Positions 18,490 to 26,381 of a stretch of 64,000 nucleotides of DNA are shown piece after piece (the stretch's first letter is position 1; the number at the start of each line of letters is the position of its first letter). The notes under the pieces are model-generated. The model saw only the letters and a program-made list of their open reading frames with translations. It had not been told where the DNA came from and did no database searches. Made by a program: the position numbers and the translations under genes. Origin of the DNA: JAKPUX01 sp964436305 (GTDB taxonomy: Bacteria; Zhuqueibacterota; Zhuqueibacteria; Residuimicrobiales; Residuimicrobiaceae); assembly GCA_964436305.1 (NCBI GenBank), contig CAYTCI010000003.1, positions 36,143 through 100,142 of the forward strand, read 5' to 3'.

Positions 18490-19640
18490 AGGGCGGCTGC
18501 GTGTTTGCGGTCTTTCCATTTGAAATTGCCGAAGGTGCCCATCAAGCCGACGAAGGTGATGTAGGGGATCTGAGCGAGAAACCAGAGCGGGAACCAGCGC
18601 AACAAATCCGTGCGATGGTAGCGGCGGGCGCAGGTCCAGCTGATCACCCATTCTCCCGCCAGTTTGCCGGCGAGAGCGAGGGCGAAGAGGCCGAGGTGGC
18701 GGTGCAGCACGAGGGCGAACGGCAGGCCCAGGCAGAGGGCTGCGGTAAAGAGATAAACCATCACCAGATAGGCGAAGAAGGGGCGGTTGAGAAAAAGCTG
18801 GAAAGAGCCATTGGAGGCCCAGCGTTTGCGCTGGTTGATCAATTCGCCGAGGGTTGGCTGGGGAGCCGAGCTGGCGAAGGCCGCCGGTTCGGCGGCGAAG
18901 ACGATGCGGCCGCCGGTGTGGGTACGCATGAGCTGCAGCAGCAGCACGTCGTCGCCGGAGACGCGGTGGGCGACCCGGCTGTAGCCGCCGACCGCCAGAA
19001 AAGCCTGGCGGAGAAAAGCGAGGTTCTGCCCGGAAGCCGAGAGCGGCAGTCCGAGGTTGCAGCTGCCCTCAGCGACCCCCATCAGCGGGATAAAGTCCAT
19101 AGCCTGCAGGCGCTCGATGGTGTTCTGCGGCTCACCACGGCGGCCGTACTGCGAGAAGCCGATGACGAAGCAGACGCCCGGAAGAAAGTAACGGGCCATG
19201 GTTTCGGCCCAGTGTTTTCCGAGGCGGCAATCGGCATCGGTGGCGAGGATGATCTCACCCCGTGCCCGGTCGATGGCCTGCTGCAGGGCATATTTTTTGG
19301 GGCTCCAGCCGGCGGGTGTCTCGGTGATGGAGAGCAGCTGGATGAAAGAATAATGTTCCATGCGGCTGCGCACGATCTCCGCCGTGCGGTCGCTGGAGCC
19401 GTCGTCGGCGATGATGATTTCGTAGCGTTCGGCCGGGTATTCCTGGCTGGCGAGGTCATCGAGCAGGGCGCCGATGCCGCACTCTTCATTGCGGGCGGCG
19501 ACGACGACCGTGACGGCCGGCAGATCCGCCCGGCCGGGCACGGCGGGGCGGCGGAGGCCGATCAAAAAGAGCAGAATGGTGAGCAGATAGAGGGCTGCCA
19601 GCACGAGGGTGATGCAGGCGAAAAGGGTCATGAAGGACAT
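18486..19640 (-). CDS. Membrane glycosyltransferase family 2 (cluster copy 2)
   Basis: 384 aa. An N-terminal helix (about 7-28) precedes the GT-A core VTVVVAARNEECGI, IIADDGSSDRT, WSPKKYALQQAI and LATDADCRLGKHW, with GQNLAFLR, RVSGDDVLLLQL and NQRKRWASN (QxxRW-like) in the acceptor half. Three or so C-terminal helices follow. The S/A-P-KK-x-AL motif is shared with copies 3 and 4. It ends by overlapping radical SAM copy 2 by 4 bp and starts 4 bp after copy 3, consistent with tandem duplication within one transcript. Confidence 0.88.
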   Translation of the reverse strand: MSFMTLFACITLVLAALYLLTILLFLIGLRRPAVPGRADLPAVTVVVAARNEECGIGALLDDLASQEYPAERYEIIIADDGSSDRTAEIVRSRMEHYSFIQLLSITETPAGWSPKKYALQQAIDRARGEIILATDADCRLGKHWAETMARYFLPGVCFVIGFSQYGRRGEPQNTIERLQAMDFIPLMGVAEGSCNLGLPLSASGQNLAFLRQAFLAVGGYSRVAHRVSGDDVLLLQLMRTHTGGRIVFAAEPAAFASSAPQPTLGELINQRKRWASNGSFQLFLNRPFFAYLVMVYLFTAALCLGLPFALVLHRHLGLFALALAGKLAGEWVISWTCARRYHRTDLLRWFPLWFLAQIPYITFVGLMGTFGNFKWKDRKHAAAL

Positions 19641-19644
19641 GGGG

Positions 19645-20787
19645 TCAGGCTCCCGCCGGCGCTGCGGATGCGGCCGTCTCTTTCCAGTGGATCCGGCTCA
19701 ACGGCCCGAGGGCGCCGAAGAGGACGACATAGCCGGCGTGCAGAATTTCTGCCAGGGGGAAGATCCAGAGAAAGTGCAGCCGGCGCATCGGTTTTGCAAA
19801 GTGAACCAGCAGCAACAGCTCGGCAGCACTCTTGCCGGCCCACGCCAGCCATGGGCGGGGATCGACCGGGGATTGGCAGAGACTCTGGATGGCCCCGGCG
19901 AGCAGCAGCAGGTTGAAAAGCCAGGCGAGGGCGAGCACCGAGGTCATTTTAATCCCATAGTGGAAGCCCTTGGAGGCATGGCGCAAGCGCTGGCGGAAAA
20001 AGGCGCGGCCGCTGGTGAGCAACCGGGTTGGCACGATCGCCTCCGGGGTGAGGGCGTAGTGTACCTGCCAGCGTGTCCGCTCAAGCACGAGCTTGAGGAA
20101 GAGGTCGTCGTCGCCGGAGATGAAGCCGGCGATCGGTGCGAAACCATCGACCTCCGTCCAGACGGTTTTACGGTAGCCCAGATTGCGGCCGCTGCAGGTC
20201 GCCGGCCGCCGCCAGCCGCTGGTGGCGGCCGCCAGGGCGGCCAGCGAGAGGGACTCGAGGGCGAGAAAGCGCTCCCCCAGGCTGCGTGGCGGCGGGATTT
20301 CATACGGCGAGTAGCCGATCACCATACCGACCTCCGGGGTGAAGCAGGCCTGCAGGGCGGAGATCCAGGTAGGGAGCGGCAGGCAATCGGCGTCCGTGAA
20401 GAGGAGAATCTCACCCCGTGCCGCAGCGATGCCCTGGGCGAGGGCGTGCTTTTTCGGCGAGATTACCTGCTCGCGTCCCTGGCTGTGGATCAGGCGCAGC
20501 GGCGAGCCGGGATGGCTGCACTGCCAGGCGAGAAACTGTTCGACGGTCGTATCGTTCGAGGCATCATCGATGATCACGATCTCGTACCGGTCACGCGGAT
20601 ACTCCTGGCGGTCGAGGGCCTCGAGCAGGGGTGTGATATGCGCCGCCTCATTGCGTGCAGCGATCAGCACAGAGATGAAGGGCTGTTCTGCGGAGGTGGG
20701 CGGCGATTTTAGCCGCCGCAGGCCCTGGACGATGAAGAGCAGTGCGACGATGTAGAGGATGGTGAGGGCGAGCAGCAAGGGAATCAT
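19645..20787 (-). CDS. Membrane glycosyltransferase family 2 (cluster copy 3)
   Basis: 380 aa. Same architecture as its neighbour: N-terminal helix, ISVLIAARNEAAHI, IIDDASNDTTV, ISPKKHALAQGI, LFTDADCLPLPTW, GRNLGYRK, ISGDDDLFLKLV and RQRLRHASKG, then C-terminal helices. In the QxxRW-like position the Trp is His (RLRHASK), a difference from copies 1, 2 and 4. It starts 9 bp after the Wzi-like gene stop and ends 4 bp before copy 2. Donor and acceptor sugars cannot be deduced. Confidence 0.88.
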   Translation of the reverse strand: MIPLLLALTILYIVALLFIVQGLRRLKSPPTSAEQPFISVLIAARNEAAHITPLLEALDRQEYPRDRYEIVIIDDASNDTTVEQFLAWQCSHPGSPLRLIHSQGREQVISPKKHALAQGIAAARGEILLFTDADCLPLPTWISALQACFTPEVGMVIGYSPYEIPPPRSLGERFLALESLSLAALAAATSGWRRPATCSGRNLGYRKTVWTEVDGFAPIAGFISGDDDLFLKLVLERTRWQVHYALTPEAIVPTRLLTSGRAFFRQRLRHASKGFHYGIKMTSVLALAWLFNLLLLAGAIQSLCQSPVDPRPWLAWAGKSAAELLLLVHFAKPMRRLHFLWIFPLAEILHAGYVVLFGALGPLSRIHWKETAASAAPAGA

Positions 20788-20796
20788 CAGACGGGA

Positions 20797-22380
20797 CTAG
20801 TAGTTATAGGAGACTTCGAAACGGGCCAGGTGATCCCCGGCGGTGCGGCCCGCGATCCGGCCCGCATTGCGGCTGGAGACATGGGTGTAGGCGATCGAGA
20901 CAAAGAGATCGCGCCGAAGCTGGTCCTGGATGCGAAAGCCGGTCAGGTATTTTTTTTCCACCAGGCCGTTGAGGAAGTGCTTGGTCGTCCCCTTGCCGGG
21001 GCGGGCCTGGGTATCGGCCACGCCCTCGCCCTTGCGGATGCGCTCAAAAGTGGCCTCCAGGCGGAGATCCCGGCCAAGCTGATAGCCCGCCAGCAAAAAG
21101 GCCGAGTCCGAGTTGGGGCCCAGCCAGTGGCCGATGACCTTGTCATAGTGGGTGTAGATGTTGATCGAATCGTGGTGGGCGTAGACGAAGGGTTCAACCC
21201 GGCTGTATTCCAGCCGCAGGTCCAGATTTCTGGCCCCGAGTGGATCGCTCCAGAGCGCGCCGGTCAGAAAAGCGAATTTGTTGCCATAGTAGCGGGTCAG
21301 GCTTTCGGTGGAGGTCATGTCGTCAATAAAGTACTCCGCATAGAGGCGGGCACCGGGCAGCAGGGTGCAGCTGAGATTCAAAAAGAGGGTATTGTTGTCA
21401 CGGTCGCCGAGATGATGTTCGGCGATATGGTAGAGCATGAGCGGATTGAGATAATCCATTTCGATATCGCGGCTGCCATAGACGACGGTTTCGCCGCCAC
21501 CGAGCTGGAGCCCGGGCCGGAGGAGAAAGTCGATCCGGTGCGCGGCCATATATTTGGCGCCCAGCGGGCTGCGCAGGAAGAGATGGGCGCTGCTGAACGC
21601 GAAACGGCGGAAGCGGCTCGAGAGGCGGATCATATCGGCGGGCGGCATGTTGCGGGTGAGGGCCAGTCCGCTGTGAAATCCCGGCCCCCAGTCGATCTCG
21701 TCGCGGCCCACCTGAATGCGCAGCCAGGGCTTTTCCCAGATAAAGTAGGCGATGGCCCGGTCGCGGAAAACATTGGGGCCGGAAACCGTCACGGGTGAGC
21801 CCTTCGAGACGTCATAGTTTTCATCCTGGTCGCTGACGCTTTTTTCGCCGCGGGTGACGGCATTGCGGGCGTCGGCATAAAAGCCGAGCACGCCGCCGAG
21901 GTTGCCGCGCAGGATCGCCCCGAGTGTGCCCTCGCTCAGGAGATCCGCGGGCTGATAGCTGCCACCGCGGTTGGAGATGACGCTGACGCTGCTATAGAGG
22001 TCGATGAAGGCCTGGCTGGTGCCCTCCTGCCAGCGGGCGGAATGGAGCTCGCCTGGCTTGGCGGTCACGGCCGGGGTCATCGCCCCGAGTTCATCCGCGA
22101 AATCGCCCCTGAGCTGTTCCAGCAGCCGCCGGTCCGTCTGCGAGAGCAGGCCGGGTTTTTCTGCGGTACGCGCATCAATCGCCGTAATGAGTTTCGCCAC
22201 CTGGGTGCGATTGAGCGGGCGGTCAAGGAGCGCCAGGGATTTGAAGAGCCCCTTGGCCTCCATGCGCTCGAGAAATCCATAGCCCCAATAGTCCAGCGGG
22301 ACATGGACACTCTGCGCGAGCACCGGCAGGGCGCAGAGGAGCAAAAGCAGGCTGAGGCGGCTGGATTTCATCGGAACCAT
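20797..22380 (-). CDS. Wzi-like capsule assembly / outer-membrane beta-barrel protein
   Basis: 527 aa with a signal peptide (cleaved near VLAQ). The mature N-terminus, VPLDYWGYGFLERMEAKGL, is the helical start common in Wzi-family proteins of FCB bacteria. The rest is a string of amphipathic strands ending in VSYNY with a C-terminal aromatic, as expected for an outer-membrane barrel. Wzi proteins anchor or organise capsular polysaccharide at the cell surface. Its presence argues that the cluster makes a surface glycan. Start ATG 22380, with ATG 22371 as an alternative; a promoter-like element lies about 60 bp upstream. Confidence 0.8.
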   Translation of the reverse strand: MVPMKSSRLSLLLLLCALPVLAQSVHVPLDYWGYGFLERMEAKGLFKSLALLDRPLNRTQVAKLITAIDARTAEKPGLLSQTDRRLLEQLRGDFADELGAMTPAVTAKPGELHSARWQEGTSQAFIDLYSSVSVISNRGGSYQPADLLSEGTLGAILRGNLGGVLGFYADARNAVTRGEKSVSDQDENYDVSKGSPVTVSGPNVFRDRAIAYFIWEKPWLRIQVGRDEIDWGPGFHSGLALTRNMPPADMIRLSSRFRRFAFSSAHLFLRSPLGAKYMAAHRIDFLLRPGLQLGGGETVVYGSRDIEMDYLNPLMLYHIAEHHLGDRDNNTLFLNLSCTLLPGARLYAEYFIDDMTSTESLTRYYGNKFAFLTGALWSDPLGARNLDLRLEYSRVEPFVYAHHDSINIYTHYDKVIGHWLGPNSDSAFLLAGYQLGRDLRLEATFERIRKGEGVADTQARPGKGTTKHFLNGLVEKKYLTGFRIQDQLRRDLFVSIAYTHVSSRNAGRIAGRTAGDHLARFEVSYNY

Positions 22381-22438
22381 CTCTCAATGAGTGCAAGGCG
22401 GGTGGTGTCTGGCGGTGGAGCGCCGGAATTTGGAAAGG

Positions 22439-22466
22439 AATATATCAATAATGGCGTTCAATTCAA
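22439..22466 (-). promoter_or_regulatory. Sigma70-like promoter upstream of the Wzi-like gene
   Basis: On the minus strand TTGAAT is followed after 16 bp by TATATT, in the only sizeable (96 bp) gap inside the glycan cluster. It could start a transcript for the Wzi-like gene and everything downstream of it. The call is by motif match only. Confidence 0.45.
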
Positions 22467-22476
22467 ATGATTTTCA

Positions 22477-23622
22477 TCATTGCGGCGCCGGGAGGCCGGC
22501 AAGACGGCCCTGGCGGTAGTGGCGCCCCTTCCAGGTAAAGCGGCCGAGGAGACCGAGAAGCCCGATCACCGGAATGTAGAGCAGGTGCAGGAGCGAGGCG
22601 AGGAAAAAGGCGCGCCAGTCCCAGCTGCGCCGGACCATGCGTACGCCGAAGCGCATCAGCAGGGCGTCGCCGGACCACTTGAGCACCAGCGCGGCGAGCG
22701 GGATCCACAGCGGGAAGGAGAGAAGGAGCGCCAGGGGCGGGCCGAGCAGGAGAGCCAGATAGCTGAGAAAGAGGCCCGCTTCGACCGCCTTGATCCAGGC
22801 GGGATAGCAGGCGGACTTGGAGGCCCAGCGGATGCGCTGGCGGAAAAAATCACGCCATGAGGTACACGGGAAGGTGGTCACGCCAGCCTCGGGATCAGCG
22901 TTGAAGTGGATGGCACCGTGACGGGCCAGTTTCTGGATCAGCAGGTCATCGTCACCCGAGCCCATTTGCGCGAATCCGCCGTAGCCGCCGTTCTCGAGAA
23001 ACAGCCGGCGGCGGAAGGCCAGATTGGCGCCATTGGCGATGAGAGGCCGGCGCCAGCCGATGGCCGCGGCGCCGACCAGTTGGAGGGCCAGGGCGTCAAG
23101 GAATTCGATCCGCGCGGGCAGGCTTTTCTCTTCGGGAATCAGAACCCAGGCGGCGACAGCAGCGGTATCGCGTGCAAAGGCAGCACTCATTTTTTCCACC
23201 CAGTTCGGCGGTGTGGAGCAGTCCGCATCGAGGGTGAGGATGATCTCGCCGCCCGCGGCGGTGATGCCGGCAGCCAGGGCGGCCTTTTTCGGTGCATAGC
23301 CGGCCTCGGTCGCCGGTGCGCCCAGGATGCGGATGGACGGGAAGCGGGCGGCAATCCGCTCGACCGCGGCTCGCGTTCCATCCTCCGAATGATCATCGAC
23401 CACCACCGTCTCGAGTAACTCACGCGGATAGCTCTGCTTCAGCAGGGTCCCGAGACAATAAGGGATGTTCTGTTCTTCATTGCGCGCGGCGATCACCACC
23501 GAGGCTTTGGGCAGGGTCTCACCGGCGCGCGGTCGATGCAGCCGTCGCAAACCGCTGAGGCTCCAGGCGATGAACAGGAGATAGAGGAGCGAAAGGAGGA
23601 GGTAGAACAAGGGCGCGATCAT
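22477..23622 (-). CDS. Membrane glycosyltransferase family 2 (cluster copy 4)
   Basis: 381 aa from ATG 23622, which overlaps the preceding stop (ATGA); a longer upstream frame runs through the neighbouring gene and is rejected. N-terminal helix (about 5-24), ASVVIAARNEEQNI, VVDDHSEDGT, YAPKKAALAAGI, LTLDADCSTPPNW, GANLAFRR, GSGDDDLLIQKL and RQRIRWASK, then several C-terminal helices. All expected GT-A catalytic features are present (Asp of TLDADC, GDD base region). Probably transfers a sugar at the inner membrane to a lipid-linked acceptor. Confidence 0.88.
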   Translation of the reverse strand: MIAPLFYLLLSLLYLLFIAWSLSGLRRLHRPRAGETLPKASVVIAARNEEQNIPYCLGTLLKQSYPRELLETVVVDDHSEDGTRAAVERIAARFPSIRILGAPATEAGYAPKKAALAAGITAAGGEIILTLDADCSTPPNWVEKMSAAFARDTAAVAAWVLIPEEKSLPARIEFLDALALQLVGAAAIGWRRPLIANGANLAFRRRLFLENGGYGGFAQMGSGDDDLLIQKLARHGAIHFNADPEAGVTTFPCTSWRDFFRQRIRWASKSACYPAWIKAVEAGLFLSYLALLLGPPLALLLSFPLWIPLAALVLKWSGDALLMRFGVRMVRRSWDWRAFFLASLLHLLYIPVIGLLGLLGRFTWKGRHYRQGRLAGLPAPQ

Positions 23623-24596
23623 GCCGGACCTCGCATGCGGATGGAGTGAGCCCTGCGGGCGGTGCTCCGGCGAAGAAGCAGGACCAGTCCGGCCAGGGCG
23701 GGCATCAAAACGTTGATAAAAAAGAGCAACAGGGAGCCATCGAAGGCCGGCGCCGGAGGAATCCCCAGTTCGCCAAGAAAATAGATGGCGGCGCTTTCGC
23801 GAATGCCCAGATCGCCGATCGAGATCGGCAGCATGGTCTTGACCCAAAGGGTGGCCATCAGGGCCTGCAGTCCGCGCATCAGCGGCAAGAAGCAAAAGGC
23901 ACGGATCAGGAGATAGAACTGGAGCAGATAGGTCAGGACCTGTCCGAGGGCCAGCAGGCTGATCCGCAGGGCCAACAACGGCGGTACATGCTCGAGGCTG
24001 GAGATGGTCCGGGCGAGTTTGTTGCGATGCTCCCAGTGTTTGCGGAATTTTTTCAGGATCCCGGCCAGAAAGGGGGGATGGAGCAGCAGCAGGAAGAGCA
24101 CGGCAAAAAAGGCCAGGGCGACGATCAGGAGCGGCAACCAGACCAGCAGTTCGGTCTCTTTTTTCAGGATGGGTATCATGCCGATCAGCCCGAAAAAGAG
24201 CAGGGTCAGGAAGGCGTAGCATTTATCCAGCAGGGTGAGACCGAGCAGCCGCGGCCAGTCGTTGCCGGCGATGAGGAAAGCCCGGCCGAATTCGCCGACC
24301 CGCCCGGGGGTGATGAAGCCGAGGGTGATCCCGGAGAGGAGCGAGGAGAAGATTTGCCGCGCCGGCACCTGGGGCTGAACCTGGCGGACCAGCAGGGCCC
24401 AGCGGCGGTATTGGAAGTACAGGTTGAGGCCGAGGAGGAGCACGGCCGGGAGGATCCAGAGAATCCGGGCCTGGAGGAGTGCCGCTTGAAGCTCAGCGGC
24501 GTGGATACGCCGGACCAGCATCGCCACAACGATGACGGCAATCGCCACCTTGGCGAGGATCAGGACGCGTTTATGCCGGGTAAAGGGAGAGGCCAT
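23619..24596 (-). CDS. UPF0104 / lysylphosphatidylglycerol synthase transmembrane-region family protein
   Basis: 325 aa with about eight to nine membrane helices. LGFITPGRVGEFGRAF and LPISIGDLGIRESAAIYF are the two conserved signatures of the AglD/LPG-synthase TM family. Members lacking the cytosolic synthetase domain act as lipid flippases or in glycolipid pathways. Here a role in flipping or handling the lipid-linked intermediate of the cluster is inferred. The gene overlaps the upstream radical SAM gene by 26 bp and the downstream glycosyltransferase by 4 bp. Confidence 0.85.
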   Translation of the reverse strand: MASPFTRHKRVLILAKVAIAVIVVAMLVRRIHAAELQAALLQARILWILPAVLLLGLNLYFQYRRWALLVRQVQPQVPARQIFSSLLSGITLGFITPGRVGEFGRAFLIAGNDWPRLLGLTLLDKCYAFLTLLFFGLIGMIPILKKETELLVWLPLLIVALAFFAVLFLLLLHPPFLAGILKKFRKHWEHRNKLARTISSLEHVPPLLALRISLLALGQVLTYLLQFYLLIRAFCFLPLMRGLQALMATLWVKTMLPISIGDLGIRESAAIYFLGELGIPPAPAFDGSLLLFFINVLMPALAGLVLLLRRSTARRAHSIRMRGPA

Positions 24597-25584
24597 CGCT
24601 GCAATTCAGACAAATGTGAGGTGCCTTGCCGGAGCACTGTTGTCGGCGAAAGGCGCGGGAGGCCGGACCGCGCAGGGCTGCCGCCAGCGGTTCCGAACCA
24701 TTGCCGAGGAGATGCTCACCGTTCTTATCAAAACAGCAAGGAACGATATTTCCATCCCAATGGACGACACAGGAGTAGGCCAGGCGCGAGCAGGGGAGAC
24801 GACGGCCGCTCCTGGTCAGCCAGCGATCCTCCTGCAGAGGATAGCGCCGGAAGCGCGGATCGGCAGGCAGGAAATCTTCCGCCGGCATGCCGGCATGGAG
24901 GTAGAGCGACTTGAGGAGCAGATGGTCCGCGCCCCAGGCGCGGGCGGCTGCTGCCATCCCCGGCAGCTCGTATTCGTTTTGGCGGGTGATTACGAACTGG
25001 AGATAGAGACGCGGCGTCGACCGGCCCAGGGACCGGCGCGCCTGGCGCAGATGGCGCAGGCCGGCTTGCAGCTTTGCCAGCGAGCCCCCGCGGCGAATGG
25101 CGGCATAGCGCTCCGGCGTCACCGCATCGGCCGAAATAATCAGGGCATCCAGGCCGCTGGCGACGACCTCGCGAGCCAGGGCCGGATCGGCCAGTCGCTG
25201 ACCGTTGGTGCTGCTGACGACGCAGATCCGGTGCGATTTGGCCAGCCGCACCATCTCGGGAAAATCGGGATGGAGGAGGGGCTCACCCTGGTCGTAGAGC
25301 AGCAGATAAAGCAGATGGTGCTGATTCACCTGCAGGATGTGACGGTAGAGGTCAAGATCCATCCATCCGCCGGGACGCGTCAGCGTGCCGGTACCGGTTT
25401 CGCAGTGCGGACAGCGCAGATCACAGAGATTGGTAGGCTCAATGCTGAGGACGTAGGGTGCTCCCCAAAAGTGCGGGCGTCCGTCGAGGCGGCCGGCGGC
25501 GGTCGCAGCCAGAGCCCCGGCGGCCTGCAGGGCCCGCTGCGGCGTCAGAGCCGGCAGCAGCCGCGACCAGGGGATCTCTTTCAT
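24571..25584 (-). CDS. Radical SAM/SPASM protein (cluster copy 3)
   Basis: 337 aa from ATG 25584, overlapping the methyltransferase stop (ATGA). Cluster motif C54-x3-C58-x2-C61 (CDLRCPHCE) after LSIEPTNL, SAM-binding YDQGEPLLHPDF, then the SPASM-like tail with CSRLAYSCVVHWDG, VPCCFDKNG and CLNC. The SPEPTNLC/DGxxxPCC pattern resembles SPASM proteins and MoaA/NirJ-like enzymes acting on peptides or small molecules. No precursor peptide gene is visible nearby, so RiPP chemistry is not supported. Confidence 0.85.
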   Translation of the reverse strand: MKEIPWSRLLPALTPQRALQAAGALAATAAGRLDGRPHFWGAPYVLSIEPTNLCDLRCPHCETGTGTLTRPGGWMDLDLYRHILQVNQHHLLYLLLYDQGEPLLHPDFPEMVRLAKSHRICVVSSTNGQRLADPALAREVVASGLDALIISADAVTPERYAAIRRGGSLAKLQAGLRHLRQARRSLGRSTPRLYLQFVITRQNEYELPGMAAAARAWGADHLLLKSLYLHAGMPAEDFLPADPRFRRYPLQEDRWLTRSGRRLPCSRLAYSCVVHWDGNIVPCCFDKNGEHLLGNGSEPLAAALRGPASRAFRRQQCSGKAPHICLNCSDGLSLYPA

Positions 25585-26381
25585 GACCTCCCCTTCCTGG
25601 CGAGGATAAAAAAGGTGGGCATCAGCCAGCGGTTGCCGAAGGAATTGCGGTTGTCGATCCACCGCCCGAGACGCCGGTCCCAGCCATGCGTCTGCAGGCG
25701 CTCCACCATGCGCAGGTGCCAGGGACGGTTCCAGAGGGCGCGCGGCGAGCGCATCGCCGCCTCACTGGTTTCGCGGTTGATAAAGCACCAGGAGAAACCG
25801 GCATCGCGCAAGAGACGGTCGATCGAGGCGAGCGAAAGCAGTTGCGGGAAATCGGGCTTGTCCGCCGGCAGCCAGTGCAGCCATTCCGCGACGACACGCG
25901 CCACGTTCCGGCGCGAAAGCAGCGAGAGCAGCGGCAGGCCGTAATGAGGATCGCACAGGGCGTTGGCAGGCGAGCAGCGGTTCGGGGTGGCGACCAGCAG
26001 CAACCCGCCGGGCCTGAGTGCGCCGCCGATTTGCTGCAATACCCGGGCGGGATCGGCAAGATGTTCGAGCACATCCCACAGGACCGCGGCTTGCAGCGGC
26101 GTATCCATCTGCCATCTGCCGAGATCGGCGCAGACATAGCGCACCGCGCTGCCGGCGATCCGGGCAGGGGGTGAGGCCAGCCGATCCACAGCGGTCACCA
26201 GCGCGCCGGCCTCCGCCAGCGCCCGGCTGGCGCCGCCTGCACCGCAGCCGGCATCGAGGACCGCCGCACCGGAGAGCGTCATCCAGCGCTGCAGCAGAGT
26301 GACGATCAGTTCTCCGCGCAGTCCGGCCCAGTCGTCATAATTGCTCCAGAGACGCAGATGGCCGGTCAGGGCTTGGGCCAC
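25581..26381 (-). CDS. Class I SAM-dependent methyltransferase
   Basis: 266 aa with a GTG start. Motif I VLDAGCGAGGASRAL (about 41-55), motif II VTAVDRL, and motif IV AAVLWDVLEHLADPARVL followed by LRPGGLLLVATPN define a UbiG/UbiE-type methyltransferase fold. The C-terminal half, with several Trp and Arg residues (HWLPADKPDFPQL, NRPWHLRMVERL), probably forms the substrate lid. The likely target is a sugar or lipid moiety of the cluster product, inferred from position. It overlaps its upstream neighbour by 16 bp. Confidence 0.85.
   Translation of the reverse strand: MAQALTGHLRLWSNYDDWAGLRGELIVTLLQRWMTLSGAAVLDAGCGAGGASRALAEAGALVTAVDRLASPPARIAGSAVRYVCADLGRWQMDTPLQAAVLWDVLEHLADPARVLQQIGGALRPGGLLLVATPNRCSPANALCDPHYGLPLLSLLSRRNVARVVAEWLHWLPADKPDFPQLLSLASIDRLLRDAGFSWCFINRETSEAAMRSPRALWNRPWHLRMVERLQTHGWDRRLGRWIDNRNSFGNRWLMPTFFILARKGRS

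Noticed and set aside
22477..24222. A 581-codon version of GT2 copy 4 with a long N-terminal extension
   Set aside because: The extension would run antisense-like through the UPF0104 gene in another frame. The ATG at 23622 has the ATGA overlap and gives the standard GT2 start.
24571..25584. A RiPP maturase with a precursor peptide nearby
   Set aside because: The SPASM-like cysteines fit, but no short precursor-like gene is found in the flanks; all gaps in the cluster are under 100 bp.
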